Origin: Mesorhizobium waimense
GTDB taxonomy: Bacteria; Pseudomonadota; Alphaproteobacteria; Rhizobiales; Rhizobiaceae
NCBI RefSeq assembly: GCF_003601975.1
Contig: NZ_QZWZ01000005.1
Coordinates: 1 to 64,000 of the forward strand
DNA: 64,000 bases
Direction of reading: 5' to 3'
Shown piece by piece: positions 7,847-16,876 of the stretch. The translations under genes were made by a program, and so were the position numbers. Positions within the stretch are counted from its first letter, which is position 1. Every line of letters starts with the position of its first letter. Under the pieces are notes generated by a model that saw nothing but the letters and a program-made list of their open reading frames with translations, did not search any database and was not told the DNA's origin.

Positions 7847-10800
7847 ATGGGTGCGAGTGGCAGCAGCTACGTCGGCGTGGTGACTGATGGGGATGACAAG
7901 CTTATCGGCGGGAGCGGGACCGACGTCATCGACGCCGGTGACGGCAATGACTACATCAACGGTGGGTCTGGCGCTGACATCCTGGACGGCGGGAGCGGCA
8001 TCGACACTGTTCTGGGTGGGTCGGGTGCCGATACTCTGATTTTCGTATCCTATGAGAACCAGTACCGGCTAGGCGGCGCCGTATACGACGATGGGGTGCT
8101 GCAAACCGGGCAAACCGCGTTCACTGGATATGACAATTATGACGGTGGCAACGGAACCGTAAAAGGCGGCACGGCCGAGATCGACACGCTTAGAATTGTC
8201 GTCAGCGTCCAACAGTCGAACGATGCCGCATTCATGGCTGCGCTGAACGCAGAGATTTCTTATTTCAAGAATGTCTGGCTTCCGGCCCACGTGAACAAGA
8301 GCACGGGCCAGGCGGACCAATCCGTCTATGAATTCAAAACGATTAACCTCAAGATCTCGGCGATCGAGAATATTGAAACGATCAAGGTCGACCAGACCAC
8401 CAATCATGCCCCGATCGGCGTTGACGACACCAGCCTTAGCGCTGGCGCCACGGCGGCGACCGAGAAGGGCGGCACCCTGAACGGCTCTGGCGGCTCGAAC
8501 GCGACCGGCAATGTCATCAGCAACGACACCGACATCGACGGCGGCAGCCTGACGGTCAGCGCGGTCCGCACCGGCGGCACCGAAGGCGCGGGCTCAGCCG
8601 GCACGGTCGGCTTCGGCCTGGTGGGCGCGCACGGCACGCTGACGCTCAACAGCGACGGCAGCTACACCTATGTCGTCAACGAGAACGATAACACGGTGCA
8701 GGCGCTCAATGTCGGCGGTTCGACCACCGACACATTCAACTACACGGTCAGCGACGGCAGCCTGACCGACACGGCGGTGCTCACCATCACCATCAACGGC
8801 GCCAACGACGCGCCGGTTGCGGTTGCCGACACCGGCTCGGCTGGCGAGAACGAGACCAAGTCGTTCGACGTGCTGGCCAACGACACCGATGTCGACACCG
8901 GCGCCACCAAGACGCTGGACTCGCTGGGCGTCGTGACGGTGACGAGCGCCAACGGCGACGTGAACGGCATCGACGCCTCGACCGCGTTCTCGATCGTGGC
9001 TGGCCAGATCCAGTTCAATCCCGGCGTACTGTTCGACAAGCTCGACCATGACGACACCGCCACCGTGGTGGTGCACTACACCATGTCGGACGACCAGGGT
9101 GCGCCGTCCTCCTCGACGCTGACGCTGACGGTCAACGGCGCCAACGACGCGCCGGTTGCGGTTGCCGACACCGGCTCGGCTGGCGAGAACGAGACCAAGT
9201 CGTTCGACGTGCTGGCCAACGACACCGATGTCGACACCGGCGCCACCAAGACGCTGGACTCGTTGGGCGTCGTGACGGTGACGAGCGCCAACGGCGACGT
9301 GAACGGCATCGACGCCTCGACCGCGTTCTCGATCGTGGCTGGCCAGATCCAGTTCAATCCCGGCGTGCTGTTCGACAAGCTCGACCATGACGACACCGCC
9401 ACCGTGGTGGTGCACTACACCATGTCGGACGACCAGGGTGCGCCGTCCTCCTCGACGCTGACGCTGACGGTCAACGGCGCCAACGACGCGCCGGTGGTAG
9501 ATCTCAATGGCGCGTCTGCTGGAACATCGACAACCCTGAACTATGCGACCGGATCCGCCGCAACCGCCATCGCTCCTTCGGCAACGGTGGCAGATATCGA
9601 TTCCGCCAACTTCGGCGGCGGCACGCTCACCGTCGCCTTCACCGCCAACGGCACGCCGACCGACCAGTTGACGATCCAGAACCAAGCCCCTGGCGCTGGC
9701 CAGATAACCGTCAGCGGCAACAATGTGAGCTATGGCGGCACGCTCATAGGAACGTTCACTGGCGGAACGAACGGGACGAACCTCGTTGTCACCTTCAATG
9801 CAAGCGCCACCCAAGCGGCGACGCAGGCCCTGATGGACCACATCCTCTATTCAAATGCGACTAGCCCCACCATCGCCAAGACAGTGACCTATACGTTGGT
9901 GGACGGTGACGGCACGGCCAACGGCGGCTCGGATACCGGAATTGCCACGGCGACGATTAATGTGACAGGTGGCGACACAACGGGGCCCAGCATCACTCTT
10001 ATCGATAGCAAACAGAATAACCAAGGAAGCGGCAGCAGCCTTTATCTCGTGTTTAGCGAGACCATGGACCATACGTTTTTCGACGCCTCTAAGATCACAA
10101 TAAGTGGCGGCTCAATTACTGGAGTTGGAGCTTGGGGGCCAGTCACGATAGACGGAACCACTTACCAGGAAGTCTATACCCTTCCCGTCACTAAGGCCGG
10201 CAACAATGGGTCTACCTATGCCGTTACTGTTCAAAGTGGTGCATTCAAAGACCTAGCCCAGAATCCCAACACCGCGCATGCGCAGGTCAGTGGCCTGAAG
10301 CCCGCCGGCACCTCGGGCGAGCCCATCAATCTCGCCCTCACCGATCCATCCCATGAAGGCGCGCTCATCACCGTCACGGTGAAGAATGTGCCTTCGGGCT
10401 GGACCATCGACGGCGCCACGCACAACGCCGACGGAACCTGGACTATAGAGACCAACGACCTGCACGGGCTGACGGTCACCACACCGTCCGAATTCGCCGG
10501 GGCGGCGGTACTCGACGTCCAGATGACCTGGACCAACGCGGACGGCACGACGGGAAGCATGTCGGTCGCCGACAATGTCGAGGCCTATGCGCCCGGCTCG
10601 CCAATCTTCGCCTGGTCGGGCGACGACGTGCTGACCGGTTCGAGCGGTAACGACCTATTCGTCTTCTCGCAACCGATCGGCAATGACACAGTCCACAGCT
10701 TCGACACGGCCGCGGACAAGATCGATCTGATCGGCTATTCCGGCTTCGCGAGTTTCGCCGACGTCCAGGCGCATATGGCCGACGATGGTAACGGCAATGC

Positions 10801-11734
10801 GGTGATCACGCTTGGCGACGGGCAGTCGATCACCCTCGACGGCGTGCATTCCGGCGCGCTCGCCGACGGCAATTTCGTCTTCGACCAGACGCCGGTGGTC
10901 AACAATGCCGGCACCATAACGATCGGCGACGGCGCAATGCTGCCGCTGAGCGGCACGATCAGCAATACCGGCCTCATCTCGCTCGACTCCGCCGGTGGCG
11001 AAACCCTGTTGCAGATCATTCAGCATGGGATAACACTGCAGGGCGGCGGGCAGGTCGTGCTCTCCGACAGCAATGCGAACGTGATCTCGGGCACGGCAGC
11101 TGATGTCACCCTGACCAATGTCGACAACACCATCTCCGGCGCTGGCCAGCTGGGCGGCGGTTCCCTATCCCTGAACAACCAGGGCACGATTGTCGCCACA
11201 GGCTCGCACGCTCTGGTCATCGACACCGGCGCCAACATCACCGTCAACTCGGGAACGCTGGAGGCGACGGGCTCGGGCGGCCTGATGATCACCGGTGCGC
11301 TCGCCAACTCCGGACTGATATGGGCCAACGGCGGCAACGTCACGATTGGCGGTGAGGTCACCGGCAGCGGCAGCGCCACCATCGGCAACCTGTCACAGCT
11401 GGAGTTCGGCGAGGCCTCGTCCATCAACGTCACCTTCGCGGCGGATGCCGCCGGCATATTGCGACTGGACGATTCCTTCGACTTCAGCGGCAAGATCGGC
11501 GGCATGACCAGCGACGACAAGCTGGACCTTGGCGACATCTGGTTCGGCACCGGAACATCCGCTGCCTATCAGACAGACCTGGACGGCGCTGGAGGAACGT
11601 TGACCGTCACGGACGGAACGCACAATGCCACGCTGCACCTGCTCGGCGTCTACGATGCAAACAGCTTCACACTTGCCGACGACGGAACCGGCAGGACGGT
11701 GGTTCAAGTGACGACGAACGACTTTGTGGTGTGA
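7847..11734 (+). CDS. Secreted Ca-binding/VCBS repeat protein, probable type I secretion substrate
   Basis: A 1295-residue acidic, Asp/Gly/Thr-rich protein with almost no Cys. Residues about 14-62 are five RTX nonapeptides (GGSGTDVIDAGDGND and following GGSGADxLDGGSG units) that bind calcium. Residues about 195-320 are a VCBS/cadherin-like module (DGSYTYVVNENDN, FNYTVSDG, INGANDAPVAV). Residues 319-544 are two almost identical 113-residue modules. Around 720-840 an Ig-like domain begins DTTGPSITLIDSK. Near 924 a second Ca-binding unit reads GDDVLTGSSGNDLFVFSQ. The C-terminal third is a beta-rich NxG repeat fold. There is no Sec signal, and type I exporter genes follow. The ATG at 7847 has GGGAGG five bases upstream. 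It is probably a surface adhesin or matrix protein. The N-terminal place of the RTX block is unusual, since it normally lies near the C-terminus, and suggests rearrangement. Confidence 0.85.
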   Translation: MGASGSSYVGVVTDGDDKLIGGSGTDVIDAGDGNDYINGGSGADILDGGSGIDTVLGGSGADTLIFVSYENQYRLGGAVYDDGVLQTGQTAFTGYDNYDGGNGTVKGGTAEIDTLRIVVSVQQSNDAAFMAALNAEISYFKNVWLPAHVNKSTGQADQSVYEFKTINLKISAIENIETIKVDQTTNHAPIGVDDTSLSAGATAATEKGGTLNGSGGSNATGNVISNDTDIDGGSLTVSAVRTGGTEGAGSAGTVGFGLVGAHGTLTLNSDGSYTYVVNENDNTVQALNVGGSTTDTFNYTVSDGSLTDTAVLTITINGANDAPVAVADTGSAGENETKSFDVLANDTDVDTGATKTLDSLGVVTVTSANGDVNGIDASTAFSIVAGQIQFNPGVLFDKLDHDDTATVVVHYTMSDDQGAPSSSTLTLTVNGANDAPVAVADTGSAGENETKSFDVLANDTDVDTGATKTLDSLGVVTVTSANGDVNGIDASTAFSIVAGQIQFNPGVLFDKLDHDDTATVVVHYTMSDDQGAPSSSTLTLTVNGANDAPVVDLNGASAGTSTTLNYATGSAATAIAPSATVADIDSANFGGGTLTVAFTANGTPTDQLTIQNQAPGAGQITVSGNNVSYGGTLIGTFTGGTNGTNLVVTFNASATQAATQALMDHILYSNATSPTIAKTVTYTLVDGDGTANGGSDTGIATATINVTGGDTTGPSITLIDSKQNNQGSGSSLYLVFSETMDHTFFDASKITISGGSITGVGAWGPVTIDGTTYQEVYTLPVTKAGNNGSTYAVTVQSGAFKDLAQNPNTAHAQVSGLKPAGTSGEPINLALTDPSHEGALITVTVKNVPSGWTIDGATHNADGTWTIETNDLHGLTVTTPSEFAGAAVLDVQMTWTNADGTTGSMSVADNVEAYAPGSPIFAWSGDDVLTGSSGNDLFVFSQPIGNDTVHSFDTAADKIDLIGYSGFASFADVQAHMADDGNGNAVITLGDGQSITLDGVHSGALADGNFVFDQTPVVNNAGTITIGDGAMLPLSGTISNTGLISLDSAGGETLLQIIQHGITLQGGGQVVLSDSNANVISGTAADVTLTNVDNTISGAGQLGGGSLSLNNQGTIVATGSHALVIDTGANITVNSGTLEATGSGGLMITGALANSGLIWANGGNVTIGGEVTGSGSATIGNLSQLEFGEASSINVTFAADAAGILRLDDSFDFSGKIGGMTSDDKLDLGDIWFGTGTSAAYQTDLDGAGGTLTVTDGTHNATLHLLGVYDANSFTLADDGTGRTVVQVTTNDFVV
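8801..9478 (+). repeat. Two tandem 339-bp units inside the repeat protein
   Basis: Unit 1 is 8801-9139 and unit 2 is 9140-9478, each encoding 113 residues from ANDAPVAVADTGSAGENE to LTLTVNG. I found only two base differences, both silent: CTG/TTG in DSLG and GTA/GTG in PGVLFD. A further ANDAPV follows at 9479 but then diverges. Such identity means recent duplication or gene conversion, and repeat number may vary between strains. Confidence 0.95.
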
Positions 11735-11740
11735 ACCAAA

Positions 11741-11772
11741 AGGCGAGCCGCGCGGACATGCGCGGCTCACCT
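11741..11772 (+). terminator. Strong GC hairpin between the repeat-protein gene and its exporter genes
   Basis: GAGCCGCGC at 11745-11753 pairs perfectly with GCGCGGCTC at 11760-11768 around a 6-base loop; AGG/CCT extend the stem past one mismatch. It begins seven bases after the stop codon. No T-run follows, so it may be a partial terminator or a 3' stabiliser that keeps substrate mRNA more abundant than exporter mRNA. Confidence 0.6.
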
Positions 11773-11895
11773 CTCCTGATCCAGACTAGCCGTTAAGGTT
11801 TACGACAGGAATATCGACGGGCTGCGTGGCCGGCGGAAGGATCAGGAGTAGTATCGGCTTACAGGTGGACAGGGGGGCGGTTCTCCGCTGGGTAT

Positions 11896-13596
11896 TTGAG
11901 TCTCGACAGAAAATCGCAGATCGTGAAGGACGCCCTGCTGGCGTGCCGCCATTATTTCCTGATCGCGGCGGGGTTCAGCTTGGCGATCAACCTGCTCTAT
12001 CTCGCCTCCCCGCTCTATATGCTGCAGATCTACGACCGGGTGGTGACCAGCGGCAGCCAGACCACGCTGGTGATGCTGACCATCGCGCTGCTGGCGGCCT
12101 TCCTTGCGCTTGCCGGCCTCGACCTCATGCGTGCCACGATCCTGACGCGCGCCAGCGTGCGGCTCGACCGGCTGCTGTCGGCGAGGATCGTGGCCGCGTC
12201 GGTCGAGACCTCGCAGTCGGGCTCCTCGCAGAGCCAGCCGGTGCGTGACTTCGACACGTTCCGGCAGGTCATCACCGGCATGGGCATCAATGCGCTGTTC
12301 GACCTGCCCTGGTCGCCCATCTACATCGCCATCATCTTCCTGCTGCACCCCTGGCTGGGCTTCTTCGCGCTCGGCTCGTCCCTGCTGCTCGTCGCCATGG
12401 CGGTGATCAACGAATATCTGGTGCGCGCGCCGCTGAAGCAGGCCAACGATCTGGCGACGGCCAACTACAATTTCACCGAGATGAGCCTGAGGAACTCGGA
12501 AGTCATTCGCGCCATGGGCATGATCGACGGCCTCATCCGCCGCTGGGGACGCGACCGCAGCCTGGCGCTTCGGCGCCAGACGCAAGCCAGCGACCGCGCC
12601 GCCTTGATGTCGGGGGCGATCAAGTTCCTTCGCTTGACCATGCAGTCGCTGATCCTGGGCCTCGGCGCCTATCTGGTGATCGAACGGCAGACCACCGCCG
12701 GCTCGATGTTCGCGGCCAGCATATTGCTGGGCAGAGGGCTGCAGCCCGTCGAACAGATCGTTGGCCTGTGGCGCAACCTGGTCCTGGCGCGGGCGGCACT
12801 GGGGAGGGTTCACAGACTGATCGACGGCGGCGCACAGAGCGAAAGATCGTTCAACCTGCCCAAGCCCACAGGCAAGATTTCGGTCGAGCAGGTCAGCTAT
12901 GCCATTCCCAGCCAGCAGAAGGTGCTTCTGCGGGACGTAACGTTTCGGCTGGAGGCAGGCGAGGCGTTGGGGATTGTCGGACCCTCGGGCGCCGGCAAGT
13001 CGACATTGGCGCGTCACCTCGCGGGCGTCATGCAGCCCAGCCGCGGCACCGTCAGGCTGGACGGCGCCGATCTGTCGCATTGGGGGCGCGACGCGCTCGG
13101 TGACCACATCGGCTACCTGCCGCAGGACATCGAACTGTTTTCCGACACCGTCGCCGCCAACATCGGACGCTTCAAGACCAACGTGGACCAGGAGGTGATC
13201 GAGGCCGCGCGGCTCGCCGGCGTGCACGACATGATCATCCGCCTGCCGCAAGGCTATGAGACGCAGATCGGCGAAGGCGGTGCCGTCCTGTCGGGAGGAT
13301 ACCGCCAGCGGATCGCACTTGCCCGGGCTGTCTTTGGCACGCCGAACCTGATCGTTCTCGATGAGCCGAGCTCCAATCTCGACGCCGATGGCGACCGTGC
13401 GCTGAGCGAGTGCGCGATCGAGCTCAAGCGTCGCGGCAGCACGGTGATCATCGTCTCGCATCGTCCGTCGACGCTGGCAAACGTCGACAAGATCCTGCTG
13501 CTGCGGGACGGCGCCGTCGAAGCCTTCGGCATGAGGAACGAGATCGTGGCACGGCTCAATCAGCGTGCGACTTCAATTGCGGTGGCAACCCAATGA
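11896..13596 (+). CDS. Type I secretion ABC exporter (PrtD/HlyB-like permease-ATPase)
   Basis: A 566-residue half-transporter. The N-terminal half has about six membrane helices (SLAINLLYLASPLYMLQIYD near residue 30, which is typical of PrtD/AprD). There is no C39 peptidase domain, as expected for uncleaved RTX substrates. The C-terminal ATPase has Walker A GPSGAGKST near residue 362, Q-loop YLPQDIELF, signature LSGGYRQRIALARAV, Walker B LIVLDEPSSNLD and the H-loop SHRPS. A homodimer in the inner membrane drives export with the HlyD protein encoded 19 bases downstream and an outer-membrane TolC encoded elsewhere. The start is TTG at 11896 with a weak ribosome-binding site; a GTG nine codons later is an alternative. 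Its substrate is probably the upstream repeat protein. Confidence 0.93.
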   Translation: MSLDRKSQIVKDALLACRHYFLIAAGFSLAINLLYLASPLYMLQIYDRVVTSGSQTTLVMLTIALLAAFLALAGLDLMRATILTRASVRLDRLLSARIVAASVETSQSGSSQSQPVRDFDTFRQVITGMGINALFDLPWSPIYIAIIFLLHPWLGFFALGSSLLLVAMAVINEYLVRAPLKQANDLATANYNFTEMSLRNSEVIRAMGMIDGLIRRWGRDRSLALRRQTQASDRAALMSGAIKFLRLTMQSLILGLGAYLVIERQTTAGSMFAASILLGRGLQPVEQIVGLWRNLVLARAALGRVHRLIDGGAQSERSFNLPKPTGKISVEQVSYAIPSQQKVLLRDVTFRLEAGEALGIVGPSGAGKSTLARHLAGVMQPSRGTVRLDGADLSHWGRDALGDHIGYLPQDIELFSDTVAANIGRFKTNVDQEVIEAARLAGVHDMIIRLPQGYETQIGEGGAVLSGGYRQRIALARAVFGTPNLIVLDEPSSNLDADGDRALSECAIELKRRGSTVIIVSHRPSTLANVDKILLLRDGAVEAFGMRNEIVARLNQRATSIAVATQ

Positions 13597-13615
13597 CCTG
13601 CCTGAGGAGTGACCG

Positions 13616-14953
13616 TTGAGCGACAGCGCCCTCATTTACAGAAGCCTGCCCGGCGAAGCCGGCATCCCGGCCCCGGATTCCATCCGGGTGCCGGCCTATA
13701 TCGGCCTGCTGATCATCGTCGCCTTCTTTGGCGTCTTCGGTGGCTGGGCCGCCTTTGCCCCGCTGAACGGCGCCGTGCTGGCCGACGCGGTCGTCAAGGT
13801 GGAAGGCAATCGCAAGAGCGTTCAGCACTTCGACGGCGGAACGGTGAAGGAAATCCGGGTCAAGGACGGCGACATCGTCAAGGCGGACCAGGTCATGCTG
13901 GTCCTCGACGACACCAGGATCCGTTCCGAGTTCAACCTCTACGCCCAGCAATATGCGCTCCTGCGCGCCACAGACGCCAGGATCAAGGCCGAGCTGGACG
14001 GCAGCGGCGCCGTTGCCTTCCCGCAGGACATCCTCAAGGAACACGAGCCCTATCTCAAGGATGCCATGGCAAACCAGATCGCCGACCTGGAAAGCCAGCG
14101 CGCCTCGATGGCCGGCGCCACGCAGATCCTGCAGCGGCGAATTGCCGAGCTTGACGAACAGATCCAGGGCAAGCAGGCTCGCGTCGAGTCCTACCGGGCC
14201 CAGCTGCAATCGACGATCGACGAAAAGGTCAGCCTGTCGAAGCTCCTCAAGGCCGGCCTGACGACGCGGCCGCGCATATTGGAACTGGACAGATCCGCCT
14301 CGGACCTGCAGGGCCTGATCGACGAGAATCTCGGCGCGATCGCCGGAAGCCGTCAGGCGAAGGCCGAACTGGAAAGCCAGATCGCCCAATTGACCAACGA
14401 GCGGCGGGCCAAGCTTTCCGCCATGCTGATCGATACGCAGTCGGGCCTGGCGGACCTGGTGCCGAAAATGTTCGCTGCCCAGGCCGCCATGGACCGTGCC
14501 GAGGTCCGTTCACCCTATGACGGCCAGGTGATGGATCTCAGCGTCTTTTCGATCGGTGCGATCGTCGCCCCGGGGCAGACGATCCTCGACATCGTGCCGA
14601 CGCAGAATTCGCTGATCGTCCAGGCGCAGGTTCGCGTCGAGGACATATCAAACCTGCGCTCCGACATGACGGCGGAAGTTCGCTTCACCTCCTACAAGCA
14701 GCGTTCGATACCGATCATCCACGGACGCGTCACCCGCATTTCGGCGGATCGCATCACCGACAGCAAGACCGGCCTCCCCTACTATGTCGCCGACATAGCG
14801 GTCGATCCGGCCGAACTGGCCGCGGCGCCGCAGATCGCGCTCTATCCGGGCATGCCGGCTTCGGTGATGATCGTCACCGAGGAGCGCACCGCCCTCGATT
14901 ACATACTGAGCCCGCTGCTCACTTCGTTTCACTCCGCCTTCCGCCAGAAATAG
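13616..14953 (+). CDS. Type I secretion membrane-fusion protein (HlyD/PrtE family)
   Basis: A 445-residue periplasmic adaptor. It has a short cytoplasmic N-terminus, one membrane helix at residues about 25-48 (YIGLLIIVAFFGVFGGWAAF), then the lipoyl/barrel half VLADAVVKVEGNRKSVQHFDGG. A long helical hairpin (about 110-285, with LESQRASMAGATQILQRR and LESQIAQLTNERRAK) precedes the second lipoyl half RAEVRSPYDGQVMDLSVF and the C-terminal barrel. It links the ABC exporter to a TolC-type channel. The start is TTG at 13616 after GAGGAGTG, and the gene is co-transcribed with the exporter. Confidence 0.93.
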   Translation: MSDSALIYRSLPGEAGIPAPDSIRVPAYIGLLIIVAFFGVFGGWAAFAPLNGAVLADAVVKVEGNRKSVQHFDGGTVKEIRVKDGDIVKADQVMLVLDDTRIRSEFNLYAQQYALLRATDARIKAELDGSGAVAFPQDILKEHEPYLKDAMANQIADLESQRASMAGATQILQRRIAELDEQIQGKQARVESYRAQLQSTIDEKVSLSKLLKAGLTTRPRILELDRSASDLQGLIDENLGAIAGSRQAKAELESQIAQLTNERRAKLSAMLIDTQSGLADLVPKMFAAQAAMDRAEVRSPYDGQVMDLSVFSIGAIVAPGQTILDIVPTQNSLIVQAQVRVEDISNLRSDMTAEVRFTSYKQRSIPIIHGRVTRISADRITDSKTGLPYYVADIAVDPAELAAAPQIALYPGMPASVMIVTEERTALDYILSPLLTSFHSAFRQK

Positions 14954-15049
14954 CCGGCGGCTGGAGGTCCCACAGGCAGCAGGTGAGAGCGGTCCAGCCG
15001 CGTTCCAGCGGCTGGAGATAGAGACCGGCCTGGTCGAGGGGCTCGTTGG

Positions 15050-15389
15050 CTATTTGATCGCTTCGATCGCGGCCGTGAACCCGGACAGTGAAACCGGAAT
15101 GGTCACCGGCTTGCGTGTCACCGATTCCATGCCGATGTTGAGATTGGTTCCCACCTTCATCGCCGTGATGAGTTCCGGCGTCGGCGATATCGTCGCCGGC
15201 GAAGTGGTAGGTGGCCTGCGGCAGCACAATGTCACGTGGCCCTTTGAACAGCTGCGTAAAGCCGCCGCCGTCGCGGGAACTGGCATCGATGCGGCGAACC
15301 TGGGTCAGTTCGAGGGAAAGCTGCCTGCCGCCAACCGCAACACTGAAAACCGACCCGACCACCGTTCGAAATCCGATACCGAAACCATG
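15050..15389 (-). pseudogene. Decayed gene: DUF6916-like start joined to an IalB-like tail in another frame
   Basis: No single frame gives a protein, but two frames carry family-like pieces. From about 15362 down, one frame reads VGSVFSVAVGGRQLSLELTQ and then LFKGPRDIVLPQATYHF, resembling DUF6916 proteins, then degenerates. In the next frame, down to the stop at 15050, it reads PTPELITAMKVGTNLNIGM and KPVTIPVSLSGFTAAIEAI, like the C-terminus of IalB-family proteins. A third frame starts MVSVSDF at 15389. This looks like a frameshifted remnant or a fusion of two unrelated fragments. Family calls are by eye and tentative. Confidence 0.4.
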
Positions 15390-15755
15390 CTATCCGCCTC
15401 AATTTGCCTGCAGCCACAGCGCGGTGCGTTGGCACTGATTTCATGCGATGCGCTTCAATTCTTTGTTTTTGTGCATTGCCCTAAGACCGCTGCGCCTTCG
15501 GTCGGAGGCCGACGGCACGCTTTGGGCGACACGCACCGACGGCAATGTCGCCGCTTCGCGGCAGGCTGTCCATAGCCGCTTGACGTCTTCCAGACATTGC
15601 ACGCTGCAATGCTGTGGCGTAAACCCGCATTACTTCGTTTTTATGCATGATCCTTTGCCAACCGAAGTTTCAGCGAACAAAAACGGTTTTTCGATTTTCG
15701 GTATCATACATTAATTGAGCCAACGCGATCGGATGCGGCAAAGGGGAGACGGACG
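15390..15755. other. Intergenic region before sapC, no gene seen
   Basis: About 365 bp with no convincing frame on either strand. The part next to the SapC gene (15690-15720, TTTTTCGATTTTCGGTATCATACATTAATTG) is AT-rich and probably holds its promoter. AAAGGGGAGACGG at 15738-15750 is the ribosome-binding site of that gene. The stretch 14954-15049 also holds nothing recognisable. Confidence 0.5.
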
Positions 15756-16550
15756 ATGGCTGACAGCGACACAAAGACGGCACCGGCAGCGGAAAACGCG
15801 GCGGGCGCCGCCTTGCCGCTGTTCTACTCCAGGCCGGAAGCGCTCAACCCGATACGGCACGGCTCGCTGGGCCTGGCCGCGCGGGCCGACTTCGGCTTCG
15901 CCCGCTCGGCGCACGCGATTCCGGTGGTGGCGTCGGAGATGCCGGCGGCGATGCGCTCCTATCCCATCGTCTTCATCGGCGCCGCCAAGGCACCAGTGAT
16001 CATCACCGGCTTGCGCCCGAATGAGAACCTGTTCGTCGATGCCGACGGGAGATGGACCGAACCGCATTATGTTCCGGCCTATGTCCGCCGCTATCCTTTC
16101 ATCCTCGCCGACGAGACGACGACGAACGGCCGTCTGACGCTGTGCGTCGACCGGGCAAGCGAGCGCGTCATCGACCAACTGCGCGGGGACAGCAGTAAAA
16201 TCGTTCCATTCTTCAACGGGACCGAGGCAGCAGAGGCGACGAAACAGGCGCTGACCTTCTGCAACCAGTTCCAGGTCGACTTCAACGCGACCCGCGCCAT
16301 GATCGAGAAGATCGATGCGCACGGGCTGTTCGCGCCACGCCAGAGCAAGGTGACGCTGGAAGGTGGCGAGGTGCTCAACCTCACCGATTTCCAGGTGATC
16401 GACGAGCCAGCCTTCAACAAACTGAGCGATGAGGCCTTTCTCGACCTCAGGAAATCAGGAGTGCTGGGGCTGATCTACTGTCACCTCGCCTCCTCCAACA
16501 GCTGGACATCGTTGGTCTACCAGGCCTCGATACGCAATCAGCGCCGCTGA
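15756..16550 (+). CDS. SapC-family protein
   Basis: A 264-residue protein matching the SapC family, first named from Campylobacter S-layer secretion loci. Visible features are PLFYSRPEALNPIRHGSLGL at residues 22-41, YPIVFIGAAKAPVIITGL, AYVRRYPFILAD and the end GLIYCHLASSNSWTSLV. It has no signal peptide and no membrane helix, so it should be cytoplasmic. SapC genes often sit near type I secretion genes, as here, and probably help export or assemble a surface repeat protein, but the biochemical function is unknown. The ATG at 15756 has GGGGAGACGG upstream. The gene is monocistronic and followed by an interspersed repeat. Confidence 0.87.
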   Translation: MADSDTKTAPAAENAAGAALPLFYSRPEALNPIRHGSLGLAARADFGFARSAHAIPVVASEMPAAMRSYPIVFIGAAKAPVIITGLRPNENLFVDADGRWTEPHYVPAYVRRYPFILADETTTNGRLTLCVDRASERVIDQLRGDSSKIVPFFNGTEAAEATKQALTFCNQFQVDFNATRAMIEKIDAHGLFAPRQSKVTLEGGEVLNLTDFQVIDEPAFNKLSDEAFLDLRKSGVLGLIYCHLASSNSWTSLVYQASIRNQRR

Positions 16551-16595
16551 CGCTGGCTGATATGGAGTGCCGCCTGCCGAGACGCGCCGACAACC

Positions 16596-16681
16596 AGAGC
16601 AATTCCTGGTTTTCCGTCCGGAATTGCGCAAAAACAAATAGTTAGAGCAGGTCAGCGATTCTATCTGGCGCTAAATCGCTG
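16596..16681. repeat. Interspersed palindromic repeat, copy 1 (diverged)
   Basis: GAGCAATTCC at 16597-16606 and GGAATTGC at 16620-16627 form one hairpin; CAGCGATT and AATCGCTG near 16653-16681 form a second. The first half matches the copies at 29702-29806 and 32045-32147 (shared TTTTCCGTCCGGAATTGCG), but it is shortened and its second half differs. It lies just after the sapC stop, where it could act on the 3' end of that transcript. Confidence 0.75.
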
Positions 16682-16876
16682 CAATTGTTCTCCAGGGAAC
16701 AGCCATGCCACAGGCAGTGTCGCTGCCACTCAGGCGGCGGCCGGCAGATGATCGCCCAGATCTTCCCATTCGCTCTGATGTATAAATTTTTAGACAAAAT
16801 GTACGGATTAACTAACTATTAATCTATCGCTTAACTTTCCGATATTTTTACTTATGGTGCCAAGCAAGGGGGTAGG

